A DNA stretch of 22,894 nt from Candidatus Omnitrophota bacterium (GTDB taxonomy: Bacteria > Omnitrophota > Gorgyraeia > Gygaellales > Profunditerraquicolaceae). Below the pieces are notes generated by a model, which was not told the origin of the DNA, ran no database searches, and saw nothing but the letters and a program-made list of their open reading frames with translations. Made by a program: the position numbers and the translations under genes. Positions 1 to 7,365 of the stretch are shown piece after piece. The stretch is from assembly GCA_023229385.1 (NCBI GenBank), contig JALNZI010000014.1:8054-30947 (forward strand), written 5' to 3'. Positions within the stretch are counted from its first letter, which is position 1. Every line of letters begins with the position of its first letter.

Positions 1-597
1 AACATTGGGATCCTGTCGTAAAGCATGGCGCAGGGCCTGGGCAAAAGAATGCGTATCGGAATAAACTTCGCGCTGTTTAACTACGCTCTTCTTATTAGTA
101 TAAACAAATTCAATCGGATCTTCTATGCAGGTAATTAAACATTCCCGTTCGCTGTTTATATGGTTGATCATTGCGGCTAAAGTAGTGGTCTTACCCATTC
201 CGGTAGGGCCGGTTACCAAAACTAAACCATTAGATTTATTCGCCAAATCAACAATAATCTTTGGTAAATTTAAGCCCTCAACAGTAGGTATCTCCAGGGG
301 TATACGGCGAAAAGCAGCTTCCACACTCCCTTTCTGGGTATGGATATTTACCCTGAAGCGGTCCAGGCCAGGAAGGGCGAGCGAAAAATCAAGTTCCAAC
401 TCACGCTCAAAGATCTCTTTTTGTGAATTAGAAAGCACGCCGTAAACCATTTTCTTTAAATCCGGCTTATTAAATTTCTCCAATTCAGTACGCACTAACC
501 TGCCATCAATACGTAAAATCGGAGGCTCATTTTCCGTAATATGCAAATCCGAAGCGCCTTTATCAATACACATTACAAGCAAATCACGAATTTCCAT
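1..597 (-). CDS. pilT: Type IV pilus retraction ATPase PilT (3' part outside window)
   Basis: PilT is the cytoplasmic hexameric ATPase that retracts type IV pili in twitching motility. The first 199 codons are visible and the rest lies beyond the left edge. The protein begins MEIRDLLVMCIDKGASDLHI, the usual PilT PAS-like start, without the long N-terminal MshEN domain of the extension ATPase PilB. Walker A is GPTGMGKTTT (residues 130-139), with Met where Ser is common. The Asp box ITCIEDPIEF is at 155-164. The His-box region starts near 173 (KQREVYSDTHSFAQALRHAL). The ATG at 595-597 has a strong purine ribosome site (AAAGGGGGG) just upstream and follows the leuC stop by 11 bases, so it is probably co-transcribed with leuC. 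No other pilus gene is visible. A PilT paralogue such as PilU cannot be excluded. Confidence 0.88.
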   Translation of the reverse strand, partial: MEIRDLLVMCIDKGASDLHITENEPPILRIDGRLVRTELEKFNKPDLKKMVYGVLSNSQKEIFERELELDFSLALPGLDRFRVNIHTQKGSVEAAFRRIPLEIPTVEGLNLPKIIVDLANKSNGLVLVTGPTGMGKTTTLAAMINHINSERECLITCIEDPIEFVYTNKKSVVKQREVYSDTHSFAQALRHALRQDPNV

Positions 598-608
598 AGT
601 TCCCCCCT

Positions 609-1862
609 TTAGAAGTAAACCCTTGGATCACTTATGTAGCCCTTAAGCGCTGAAGCGGCGACCGTAGCCGGAGATGCTAAATAAATAAATGCCGATGGAT
701 TACCCATCCTGCCCTTGAAATTACGGTTGGCGGTTGAAATAACCGATTCCCCGTCGGAAGGCACACCGTTATGCGTACCCACGCAAGGCCCGCAGCCTGG
801 CGCAACAATAGCCGCGCCGGCCTTAATAAATATATCAACTAACCCTAATCTTAAAGCCTCCAGATAAACTTCGCGCGAACTCGGGGCAATAATCATCTTT
901 ACCTCTGGATGAACTTTGCGCTTATTTAAAACCTTTGCCGCTGCCTTAAGGTCATCGATCCTGCCGTTAGTACAAGTACCCAGAAAGGCCTCTCCTATTT
1001 TTATCTTTTTTAAAGCAACCGCCTCGGATGTATTATCCACGCTATGCGGCATAGAAATCATCGGCTTAAGATTAGAGACATCAAACTCATAAACACTTTC
1101 ATAAACTGCATCCTTATCAGCGGAAATTTGCTCAAAGCGTTTATTTTTTTGGCCCCGGGATTTAAGCCAGGCAAGAGTTTTCTTATCTACCGGCATAAAT
1201 CCTGCTTTTGCCCCCAGCTCTACCAACATATTAGAGATGGTAAAACGGCCATCCATACCCAGATTATCAATCACCGGACCGGAAAATTCAACTGCTTTAT
1301 AGGTTGCCCCATCACTTCTTAACTTACCGATTATATACAAAATCAGATCCTTGGCAAAAACACCTTTAGGCAGTTTACCATTTACTACAATTTTCATAGT
1401 CACCGGCACCTTAAACCAGTTCTTCCCGGTAGCCAAAGCAATGGCTAAATCGGTTGAGCCTACTCCCGTAGAAAACGCGCCGATGGCCCCATAAGTACAA
1501 GTATGGGAATCCGCTCCCAAAACCAGATAACCCGGCAAAACATTACCGGACTCAGGGATAACCTGATGGCATACCCCGCAACCAATATCAAATAATTCAG
1601 TTTTAAATGCCTGTGCAAAATCACGCATTTTTTTATGCACCCGGGAAACCCCTTCGCTGGGAGATGGCGCGCTATGGTCAATTACCATACAAAATTTAGT
1701 TTTAAAACTCTTGACCCCCAGCTCTTTAATCCGGTCAATGATTATTGAAGATGTGCCATCCTGGCCAAAAGCGAAATCAACCTTGCACACCGCGAAGTCT
1801 CCGGCAACTAAATCCTTACCTGAGTGTTTACTTAATATTTTTTCGGCGATCGTTTTTCCCAT
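609..1862 (-). CDS. leuC: 3-isopropylmalate dehydratase large subunit, LeuC/HacA type
   Basis: This is an aconitase-family hydro-lyase large subunit. In leucine synthesis it interconverts 2- and 3-isopropylmalate together with the small subunit LeuD. Its 417 residues match the shorter LeuC subfamily (about 420) rather than the 466-residue E. coli type. The three 4Fe-4S ligands are present: C297 in FLGTCTNGR, and C357 and C360 in APGCGPCVG. GADSHTCTYGAIGAFSTGVG (116-135) is a family signature. The short subfamily also contains homoaconitases and dimethylmalate dehydratases, and specificity is set largely by the small subunit, which is not here. The substrate is therefore likely but not proven. 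It follows the aminotransferase gene by 25 bases and precedes pilT by 11. No leuD or leuB is adjacent in the visible sequence. Confidence 0.88.
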   Translation of the reverse strand: MGKTIAEKILSKHSGKDLVAGDFAVCKVDFAFGQDGTSSIIIDRIKELGVKSFKTKFCMVIDHSAPSPSEGVSRVHKKMRDFAQAFKTELFDIGCGVCHQVIPESGNVLPGYLVLGADSHTCTYGAIGAFSTGVGSTDLAIALATGKNWFKVPVTMKIVVNGKLPKGVFAKDLILYIIGKLRSDGATYKAVEFSGPVIDNLGMDGRFTISNMLVELGAKAGFMPVDKKTLAWLKSRGQKNKRFEQISADKDAVYESVYEFDVSNLKPMISMPHSVDNTSEAVALKKIKIGEAFLGTCTNGRIDDLKAAAKVLNKRKVHPEVKMIIAPSSREVYLEALRLGLVDIFIKAGAAIVAPGCGPCVGTHNGVPSDGESVISTANRNFKGRMGNPSAFIYLASPATVAASALKGYISDPRVYF

Positions 1863-1887
1863 TTATAATTTACCTACCCCACCTCGA

Positions 1888-3063
1888 TTAAAGTTTCTCC
1901 AACCATTTTTCTATTCTATCCATGCCTTTTTTAAGCTCATCCATGTTTGTAGCAAAACTTATCCTTATATAATCATCCAGGCCAAAGCTTCCGCCGGGAA
2001 TTACGCTTACGTATTCTTCATCCAGCAGGCGCCTGGCAAACTCCATAGAATCAAGACCTGTTTTTGATATATTACAGAACATATAAAACGCTCCTTGAGG
2101 CAAAGTAAAACTTATTTTTTCGATCCCCTTAAGCCTGCTGGCCAGATAATCCCTTCTTTTCTGAAATTCCCGGCATAACCCGAGCGTAAAATCTTCGGGA
2201 GCTGATAATGCTGCCGTTGCTGCCTTCTGGGCTATGGAATTCGGATTAGATGTTGAATGATCCTGCAGATTGGAGATAGCGTTGGCTATGTCGCCGGGCG
2301 CCCCAAGATAGCCGATGCGCCAGCCGGTCATCGAATGACTCTTCGATAAACCATTAACCGTGATGGTCAAATCATAGATATCTTTATTAAAACTAGCAAT
2401 TGATTCATGCTTTGTCCCGTCAAAAATAATCTTCTCGTAGATCTCGTCGCTAATCACAAAGATATTCTTACTCACGCAGACTTTGGCAATCTCCTCAAGT
2501 TCGGCGCGGCTATAAACCGAACCTGCCGGGTTTGACGGACTGTTAATAATCAAAACTTTGGTTTTTGGAGTAAGATGCTTCTTGAGATCGGTTACGCTAA
2601 TTTTGAAATTATTGGCAGCGCTGGTTTTAATAAAACGGGGAGTCCCTTCACAGAGATTAACCATCTCAGGATAGCTGACCCAGTAAGGCAGCGGGATAAG
2701 CACCTCATCGGCCTTATTTAACAAGACCATAAGCGCATTATAAATGCTGTGCTTGGCCCCATTAGAAACGATAATCTGTCCCGGGGCATACTCTAATGAA
2801 TTATCTTTTTTGAATTTCTGGCAAATGAGTTTCTTTAATTCCGGCGTGCCTGTGGTAGGGGTGTATTTAGTGAAACCCGAGTTCAAAGCCTCAATTGCGG
2901 CTTGCTTGATAAAATCGGGAGTGTCAAAATCCGGTTCTCCGGCGGCAAAAGTGACTATATCTTTGCCTTCGCTTTTAAGCTTTTTGGCTTTAGATGTTAT
3001 CGCCAGGGTTGAAGAAGGATTTATCTTTTTTAAACGCTCCGCAAGCCTTGTATCTATTTTCAT
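1888..3063 (-). CDS. Class I pyridoxal-phosphate aminotransferase, aspartate aminotransferase-like
   Basis: This is a cytosolic PLP enzyme of fold type I, most like the AspB/AspC-type aspartate aminotransferases of thermophiles and deep-branching bacteria. It would move an amino group between aspartate or another amino acid and 2-oxoglutarate. The 391 residues are full length. N178 lies in INSPSNPAG (173-181) and SDEIYEK spans 205-211. The Schiff-base lysine is K241 in NGLSKSHSMTGWRIGY, R249 is the phosphate-binding arginine, and R367 in YIRISFA is the usual substrate-carboxylate arginine. There is no clear ribosome site before the ATG. The gene starts 16 bases after the rplQ stop, so translation may depend on coupling. 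Substrate range cannot be read from sequence: alanine, tyrosine or branched-chain activity is possible. Confidence 0.88.
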   Translation of the reverse strand: MKIDTRLAERLKKINPSSTLAITSKAKKLKSEGKDIVTFAAGEPDFDTPDFIKQAAIEALNSGFTKYTPTTGTPELKKLICQKFKKDNSLEYAPGQIIVSNGAKHSIYNALMVLLNKADEVLIPLPYWVSYPEMVNLCEGTPRFIKTSAANNFKISVTDLKKHLTPKTKVLIINSPSNPAGSVYSRAELEEIAKVCVSKNIFVISDEIYEKIIFDGTKHESIASFNKDIYDLTITVNGLSKSHSMTGWRIGYLGAPGDIANAISNLQDHSTSNPNSIAQKAATAALSAPEDFTLGLCREFQKRRDYLASRLKGIEKISFTLPQGAFYMFCNISKTGLDSMEFARRLLDEEYVSVIPGGSFGLDDYIRISFATNMDELKKGMDRIEKWLEKL

Positions 3064-3079
3064 ATAAGTATTTCATTAC

Positions 3080-3658
3080 TTACAAAGAATCACTTTTCTT
3101 TCGGAATATGCTTCTGATGCCGCCAATAAACTTTTTCTGCGGTTTTTTATCCTTGCCCAGAGACTCTTTTGCTGCCGGCTCATGTTTCTTTTCTTCAAAG
3201 GCCTCTTCTTTAATAACCTTGCCTTCAACCGTTTCATCCGCAGCTTGCACTGGCTGAGACTTCGCTTCTTTAACTGCTTTGGCCTTCTTAGCTTCTTTTT
3301 TCTTGATTTCAGTAAGCTCAAAGATGACCATCTCGGCATCATCGCCGCGGCGCTTACCCAGACTGATAATCCTGGTAAAACCGCTTGCCCGTTTGGAAAA
3401 ACGCGGGCCGATTTCATTAAAAAGAAGAGCTACTAATTTATGCTCCCCTAATATTCTCTGCGCCTGCCTGCGGGCAAAAAGAGTATTTACCTTAGCCAGC
3501 GATATAAGATGTTCAATCATTTGCCGGCTGGCCTTAGCCCTGGAAGATGTAGTCTTGATACTCTGATTAATAATTACATTCCTTGCCAGGCTCCTGATTG
3601 TTGCTTTATGCCAACTGGTAAAACGGCCTAATTGCAGTCTTTTCTTTGCGTGTCTCAT
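3080..3658 (-). CDS. rplQ: 50S ribosomal protein L17 with long charged C-terminal tail
   Basis: L17 is a large-subunit protein near the peptide exit side. Residues 1-117 are the normal L17 core (start MRHAKKRLQLGR; last core strand EMVIFELTE at 109-117). Residues 118-192 are an extra tail of about 75 residues, rich in Lys, Glu and Ala, which makes the protein 192 residues against the usual 115-130. The tail ends in a basic, partly hydrophobic stretch, KKFIGGIRSIFRKKSDSL (175-192), which looks less like random low-complexity sequence than the middle. The gene follows rpoA by 6 bases, with GAAGGG upstream of the ATG inside the rpoA end. It closes the alpha block. No terminator follows. Confidence 0.97.
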   Translation of the reverse strand: MRHAKKRLQLGRFTSWHKATIRSLARNVIINQSIKTTSSRAKASRQMIEHLISLAKVNTLFARRQAQRILGEHKLVALLFNEIGPRFSKRASGFTRIISLGKRRGDDAEMVIFELTEIKKKEAKKAKAVKEAKSQPVQAADETVEGKVIKEEAFEEKKHEPAAKESLGKDKKPQKKFIGGIRSIFRKKSDSL

Positions 3659-3664
3659 TTTATT

Positions 3665-4657
3665 TTAGCCCTTCTTTAGTTTCTTAGGATCAATCTGCAT
3701 CCCTAAAGTTACTCCCATACCCATAAGCAACTCTTGTATTTCGGTGAGGGATTTTTTGCCAAAGTTCTTAAAGTTGAGCATCTCTTCTTCGCTCTTCTTA
3801 ACCAAATCAGCAATAATCTTAATCCCGGCCTCCCTTAAACAATTGGAACTTCTAACTGAAAGTTCAAGCTCAGAAATAGGCAACCTTAATTTTTCGTACA
3901 AGGCTATCTCTTCTTTAGTCATCTCCGGCTCTTCTTCCGCTATATCTTCGGGAAGCTGCCCGAAATTTACAAAGATATCCAAGTGCCTTTGTAAAATATT
4001 AGAAGCATACAGAAGCGCATCTTTAGGGTTGATGCTACCATTAGTCCAAATCTCAACGATCAGCTTGTCATAATCCGTACGCTGCCCTACACGGGTATTC
4101 TCGACAAAATAATTTATCTTTTTTACGGGTGTAAATATTGAATCAATCGGAATAAAACCGACGACCTTATCCTCTTTTTTATTCAACTCTGCCGCTACAT
4201 ATCCTCTGCCGCGGGAAACTTCCATCTCAATATTGAGTTTCGTATCCTTGGTAAGGGTAGCGATATGCAATTCAGGATTAATAATCTCAATCGTCTCATC
4301 CACTTCGATATCCTTGGCCTTGATCTCTCCCTTTTTATCCGCTTTCAGGTAAATTGTTTTTGGGATTTTAGAATGAGAATTTATGATCAAGCTTTTGATA
4401 TTCAGGATTATCTCCGGGACATCCTCCAAAACTCCGGGAATAGTGGAAAATTCGTGCGAGGCTCCGGCAATCTTGACCGCGCTCACCGCACTTCCCTCGA
4501 TTGAAGAAAGCAGTACCCTTCTTAAAGAGTTCCCCAAGGTTACGCCGTATCCTCTTTCAAAAGGAGCAGCGATAAACTTTCCATATGTCTCAGTATAGGT
4601 TGACTCATCACATTCAAGCTTCTTAGGAAACTGAAAATCTCTCCATTTTATACCCAT
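3665..4657 (-). CDS. rpoA: DNA-directed RNA polymerase alpha subunit
   Basis: The alpha subunit dimerises to seed RNA polymerase assembly, and its C-terminal domain contacts upstream promoter DNA and activators. The 330 residues are full length. The N-terminal domain spans about 1-232 (FERGYGVTLGNSLRRVLLSS at 33-52). An acidic linker (DIAEEEPEMTKEE) leads to a complete C-terminal domain. The DNA-contact residues appear in place: R269 and N272 in VRSSNCL (E. coli R265 and N268) and the GKKSLTEI motif at 300-307. The ATG has a near-perfect ribosome site, AAGGAGG, six bases upstream. A 105-base gap with no strong structure separates it from rpsD. Confidence 0.99.
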   Translation of the reverse strand: MGIKWRDFQFPKKLECDESTYTETYGKFIAAPFERGYGVTLGNSLRRVLLSSIEGSAVSAVKIAGASHEFSTIPGVLEDVPEIILNIKSLIINSHSKIPKTIYLKADKKGEIKAKDIEVDETIEIINPELHIATLTKDTKLNIEMEVSRGRGYVAAELNKKEDKVVGFIPIDSIFTPVKKINYFVENTRVGQRTDYDKLIVEIWTNGSINPKDALLYASNILQRHLDIFVNFGQLPEDIAEEEPEMTKEEIALYEKLRLPISELELSVRSSNCLREAGIKIIADLVKKSEEEMLNFKNFGKKSLTEIQELLMGMGVTLGMQIDPKKLKKG

Positions 4658-4762
4658 TTAATTCCTCCTTAGGCGAACACTTTCATTTTTATCACTAAAA
4701 TCGAGCACCTTATAATCTTTACTCAGCGAAGTACTTGATAGTTTTTGTTCAAGGGATACTTG
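4658..4762 (-). other. rpsD-rpoA intergenic region, largely featureless
   Basis: This 105-base gap is the longest in the window. Read as mRNA it has only weak 4-base-pair hairpins (for example CAAG/CTTG close to the rpsD end) and an AAGGAGG ribosome site at 4664-4670. I found no convincing -35/-10 pair at 16-18 base spacing and no terminator. A regulatory function is possible but is not visible. Confidence 0.5.
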
Positions 4763-5392
4763 TTACTTGGAATACAACTCGACAATCAACTGTTCCTGGA
4801 TCGGCTGTTGGATATCTGACTTCTCCGGAAGCCTTAAGATCTTACCCTTCATCTCTGCTGCCTGAAACTCAATCCAGCTCGGGACAGTCCTGTCTTTAGA
4901 AAGCTCCAGATTATCCTTAATCTTTATCTTAGGCTTATCTTTGGATTTAATCTCAACCAAATCATCCTTATCCACTAAAAACGAAGGGATATTCACCCTG
5001 CGTGAATTTACCGCAACTAAATTATGCCTGACAATCTGACGCGCCTGTGAACGGGATATACCCATCCCCATGCGAAAAATAACGTTATCCAGCCGGCGCT
5101 CTAAAAGCTGCAAAAGCACCTTACCGGTTACGCCCTTGGTCTTTGAGGCAACCTTAAAATATTTACGGAACTGTTTTTCCATAATTCCATAAATTCTTTT
5201 TACTTTCTGTTTTTCTTTTAGCTGCATGCCGTAGTTAGAAAGCTTCTTTCTCTTGCCTTCTCCATGCTGCCCCGGAGGATAGGCCCTTTTATTAGCCGGA
5301 CATTTTTCAGTCTGGCATTTTGTCCCTTTTAGAAAAAGCTTTTCTCCCTGCCTGCGGCATAACCTGCAAACTGCACCAGTATAGCGACCCAT
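4763..5392 (-). CDS. rpsD: 30S ribosomal protein S4, zinc-binding form
   Basis: S4 is a primary 16S rRNA-binding protein that starts 30S assembly. In E. coli it also represses the alpha operon. The 209 residues are full length. The N-terminus carries C9, C12, C26 and C31 (CRLC...C....C), the zinc-binding C+ form seen in Thermus rather than the cysteine-free E. coli form. The S4 RNA-binding domain is in the middle (RRLDNVIFRMGMGISRSQAR, about 94-113). AAGGAGA precedes the ATG. The gene starts 3 bases after the rpsK stop. Confidence 0.98.
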   Translation of the reverse strand: MGRYTGAVCRLCRRQGEKLFLKGTKCQTEKCPANKRAYPPGQHGEGKRKKLSNYGMQLKEKQKVKRIYGIMEKQFRKYFKVASKTKGVTGKVLLQLLERRLDNVIFRMGMGISRSQARQIVRHNLVAVNSRRVNIPSFLVDKDDLVEIKSKDKPKIKIKDNLELSKDRTVPSWIEFQAAEMKGKILRLPEKSDIQQPIQEQLIVELYSK

Positions 5393-5395
5393 AAA

Positions 5396-5785
5396 TTAAA
5401 CTCTCCTTTTCTTCTTAGGACGGCAACCGTTATGAGGAATAGGAGTTACATCCTTAATTAAAGTTACCACCAAGCCTGCAGCCTGAAGTGCGCGGATTGC
5501 CGACTCCCTGCCAAAACCAGGACCTTTTACATAAACCTCAACTTCTTTAAGCCCTACTTCCTTAGCCTTTCTGGCAGCGTCAGTCGCAGCTATCTGGGCG
5601 GCAAAGGGCGTTGATTTTTTAGACCCGCTATAACCGACATTTCCCGGAGCGCTCCAGGCGATAACATTGCCCTGTTTATCGGTTATACTGATAATCGTAT
5701 TATTAAAACTTGCCTGGATATGCGCGACACCGCTGGTAATCCCTTTAGCAATCTTCTTCTTTTTCGCTTTATCTTTTGTTGCCAT
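5396..5785 (-). CDS. rpsK: 30S ribosomal protein S11
   Basis: S11 lies on the 30S platform and contacts 16S rRNA near the mRNA exit. The 129 residues match the family. Recognisable parts are GVAHIQASFNNTIISITD, the loop KGPGFGRESAIRALQAAGL, and the basic C-terminus PIPHNGCRPKKKRRV. AGAGGAG precedes the ATG. It follows rpsM by 16 bases in the normal rpsM-rpsK-rpsD-rpoA order. Confidence 0.99.
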   Translation of the reverse strand: MATKDKAKKKKIAKGITSGVAHIQASFNNTIISITDKQGNVIAWSAPGNVGYSGSKKSTPFAAQIAATDAARKAKEVGLKEVEVYVKGPGFGRESAIRALQAAGLVVTLIKDVTPIPHNGCRPKKKRRV

Positions 5786-5801
5786 ATTCTATTTACTCCT
5801 C

Positions 5802-6212
5802 TTATTTACCAGCGGGCTTGGCAACCTTTGCCGGTTCTGCCTTTTTAGCTACCGCCAGGTTAACTCTCTTTTTACCTTTTCTGGTGCGCGAATTAGTACG
5901 AGTACGCTGCCCTCTTACCGGCAGGCCTTTCTTATGGCGCATCCCTCTCCAAGAACCAATATCCATAAGCCTTTTAATATTCTGCGATATATCGCGGCGC
6001 AAGTCGCCTTCAATCCTTAAGCTGCCCTTTTGCAATATTGCAGTAAGGCGCGAAATCTCTTCTTCGCTTAAATCTTTTGCCCGTTTATCGGGATTGATCC
6101 CGGCTTCCTTAAGCACAACATTAGAGAGCGCCCGGCCGATCCCGTAAAAATAAGTAAGGGCAATCTCAACTCTTTTTTCCTTAGGTATATCAATACCCAT
6201 AATTCTTGGCAT
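5802..6212 (-). CDS. rpsM: 30S ribosomal protein S13
   Basis: S13 sits in the head of the small subunit and contacts the P-site tRNA and bridges to L5. The start MPRIMGIDIPKEKRVEIAL, the GIGRALS helix-two-turn-helix motif and RGMRHKKGLPVRGQRTRTNS are typical. At 136 residues it is about 15 longer than usual. The excess is a C-terminal Ala/Lys/Pro tail (VNLAVAKKAEPAKVAKPAGK). An AAGGAG ribosome site lies 8 bases upstream of the ATG, directly after a short hairpin. The gene is preceded by an unusual 74-base structured leader after rpmJ. Confidence 0.98.
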   Translation of the reverse strand: MPRIMGIDIPKEKRVEIALTYFYGIGRALSNVVLKEAGINPDKRAKDLSEEEISRLTAILQKGSLRIEGDLRRDISQNIKRLMDIGSWRGMRHKKGLPVRGQRTRTNSRTRKGKKRVNLAVAKKAEPAKVAKPAGK

Positions 6213-6226
6213 ATTATTAACTCCTT

Positions 6227-6239
6227 ACCCGCAAAGGGT
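6227..6239 (-). promoter_or_regulatory. Small hairpin directly upstream of the rpsM ribosome site
   Basis: On the mRNA strand, ACCC pairs with GGGT around a UUUGC loop. This 4-base-pair hairpin ends immediately before AAGGAG (6221-6226). It is weak alone but could stack with or compete against the larger hairpin upstream. Any regulatory role is inference. Confidence 0.35.
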
Positions 6240-6252
6240 GCTCAACAATGTG

Positions 6253-6274
6253 CCGGCCAAATCCTTTTAGCCGG
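6253..6274 (-). promoter_or_regulatory. Strong hairpin in the rpmJ-rpsM leader
   Basis: As mRNA, CCGGCUAAA pairs with UUUGGCCGG through 9 base pairs (one G-U) around the tetraloop AGGA. It lies 12 bases after the rpmJ stop and about 40 bases upstream of the rpsM start. No U-tract follows, so it is not an intrinsic terminator. In E. coli the leader just before rpsM is where S4 binds and represses the alpha operon. Location suggests a similar translational-control element, but no sequence likeness to the E. coli pseudoknot is claimed. Confidence 0.6.
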
Positions 6275-6286
6275 GTGAAAAAATAA

Positions 6287-6400
6287 TTAACCTTGTCTTT
6301 GTTTGTGTTTACTAGTAGCGCAAATTACCCGCACCACTCCTCTTCTTTTTATTATCTTGCACTTATCACAAATTTTACGAATCGACGCTTTAACTTTCAT
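6287..6400 (-). CDS. rpmJ: 50S ribosomal protein L36, zinc-binding form
   Basis: L36 is the small zinc-ribbon protein of the large subunit. The 37-residue product starts MKVKASIRKICDKCKIIKRR and ends near HKQRQG. The metal ligands C11, C14, C27 and H32 are all present, so this is the C+ form and not the zinc-free paralogue. It starts one base after the infA stop, as in many infA-rpmJ-rpsM clusters. A 74-base gap with a strong hairpin separates it from rpsM. Confidence 0.97.
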   Translation of the reverse strand: MKVKASIRKICDKCKIIKRRGVVRVICATSKHKQRQG

Positions 6401-6401
6401 T

Positions 6402-6620
6402 CTATCTCACCCTAAAAGTAATTCTCCCCCGGCTTAAATCATAGGGAGAAAGTTCTAATTTTACTTTATCACCCGGAAGAATCCTGATAAAATTCATGCG
6501 CATTTTGCCTGAAACATGCGCTAAAACTACGTGCCCGTTTTCCAGCTCTACTTTAAACATGGCATTGGGCAACGCCTCGATTATTTTACCTTCTGTTTCA
6601 ATCAGTTCTTCTTTAGGCAT
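6402..6620 (-). CDS. infA: Translation initiation factor IF-1
   Basis: IF-1 is a single S1-like OB-fold protein that blocks the ribosomal A site during initiation. The 72 residues are full length. Highly conserved blocks are ALPNAMFKVELENGH, KMRMNFIRILPGDKV and ELSPYDLSRGRITFR. The ATG follows the map stop (TGA) by one base. The order map-infA-rpmJ is conserved in many bacteria. Confidence 0.99.
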   Translation of the reverse strand: MPKEELIETEGKIIEALPNAMFKVELENGHVVLAHVSGKMRMNFIRILPGDKVKLELSPYDLSRGRITFRVR

Positions 6621-6621
6621 A

Positions 6622-7365
6622 TCACTCCGTCAGTATAACCGGACCCTTATCAGTAACCGCTACCGTATGCTCAAAATGGGCTGAAGCCAGGCCGTCTCTA
6701 GTTACCGCTGTCCAACCATTGCCAGCTATACAGCATTGCCAGCTGCCGAGATTTACCATCGGCTCAATGGCTAAAACCATCCCGCTTTTTAAAAGCGGGC
6801 CTAAATGTGCGGCTCCAAAATTTGGAATCTCCGGTTCTTCATGCAAGGCCTTACCAATTCCATGCCCGACAAAATTCCTCACTACTGAAAACCCGTGTTC
6901 CTCCACAAAACTCTGGATGCTATGAGAAATATCGCTTAAATAATTCCCTGGGCGCGCCTGTTTAATTCCCGCCTCCAGCGAATTCCTGGTTACTTCAATC
7001 AGCTTCTTCTTATTTTCATCTACCCTGCCTACAGGCACGGTAACTGCCATATCCGAAAAATAACCCTTAAGGTTTACGCCTAAATCTATACTTACGATAT
7101 CCCCTTCCAAAATTACCCTCGGGGATGGAATTCCATGGACAATCTCTTCATTAACGGAAATACAAGCTGTCGCCGGAAATCCCTTATACCCTTTAAAAGC
7201 CGGAAGCGCATTCTCTTTAAGGATGAGCTCCTCGCTTAAAAGATCAATATCCAGAGTAGTTAATCCCGGCCGTACGGATTTTTCTATTTTACGCATAACC
7301 GCTGAAAGAATCCGGCCGGAACGCTTTAACATCTGTAAATCTTCTTCCGACTTAATAGGGATCAC
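6622..7365 (-). CDS. map: Methionine aminopeptidase, type I
   Basis: This enzyme removes the initiator methionine from new proteins with small second residues. The 247 residues match type I enzymes without an N-terminal extension. All five metal ligands are present: D94 (IVSIDLG), D105 (FSDMAVT), H168 (VGHGIG), E201 (AIEPM) and E232 (HFEHTV). The active-site H77 (EEIVHGIPS) is also present. It is the only gene in the window that starts with GTG. This GTG directly follows the adk stop TAA, with AAGG five bases upstream; the next in-frame ATG would cut into the domain at residue 12. Confidence 0.98.
   Translation of the reverse strand: MIPIKSEEDLQMLKRSGRILSAVMRKIEKSVRPGLTTLDIDLLSEELILKENALPAFKGYKGFPATACISVNEEIVHGIPSPRVILEGDIVSIDLGVNLKGYFSDMAVTVPVGRVDENKKKLIEVTRNSLEAGIKQARPGNYLSDISHSIQSFVEEHGFSVVRNFVGHGIGKALHEEPEIPNFGAAHLGPLLKSGMVLAIEPMVNLGSWQCCIAGNGWTAVTRDGLASAHFEHTVAVTDKGPVILTE

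Noticed and set aside
125..445. Open frame on the plus strand opposite pilT, and many like it opposite other genes
   Set aside because: It lies antisense to a clear, conserved minus-strand gene and has no recognisable family or ribosome site. All plus-strand frames in the window are of this kind.
1460..1681. Second minus-strand frame inside leuC
   Set aside because: It is an overlapping frame with no family likeness; the leuC frame holds all conserved cluster ligands.
4669..4686. Mini-frame MKVFA just before rpoA, whose stop codon overlaps the rpoA ribosome site
   Set aside because: Only five codons, without its own ribosome site. The TAAGGAGG overlap is expected by chance and no leader-peptide pattern is seen.
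4658..4762. Internal promoter for rpoA-rplQ (TTGAAC with TATAAG-like element)
   Set aside because: The spacing between the two elements is about 29 bases, too long for a sigma-70 type promoter.
6253..6285. Terminator in the rpmJ-rpsM gap
   Set aside because: The T-run on the coding strand lies before the hairpin, not after it, so the geometry is wrong.
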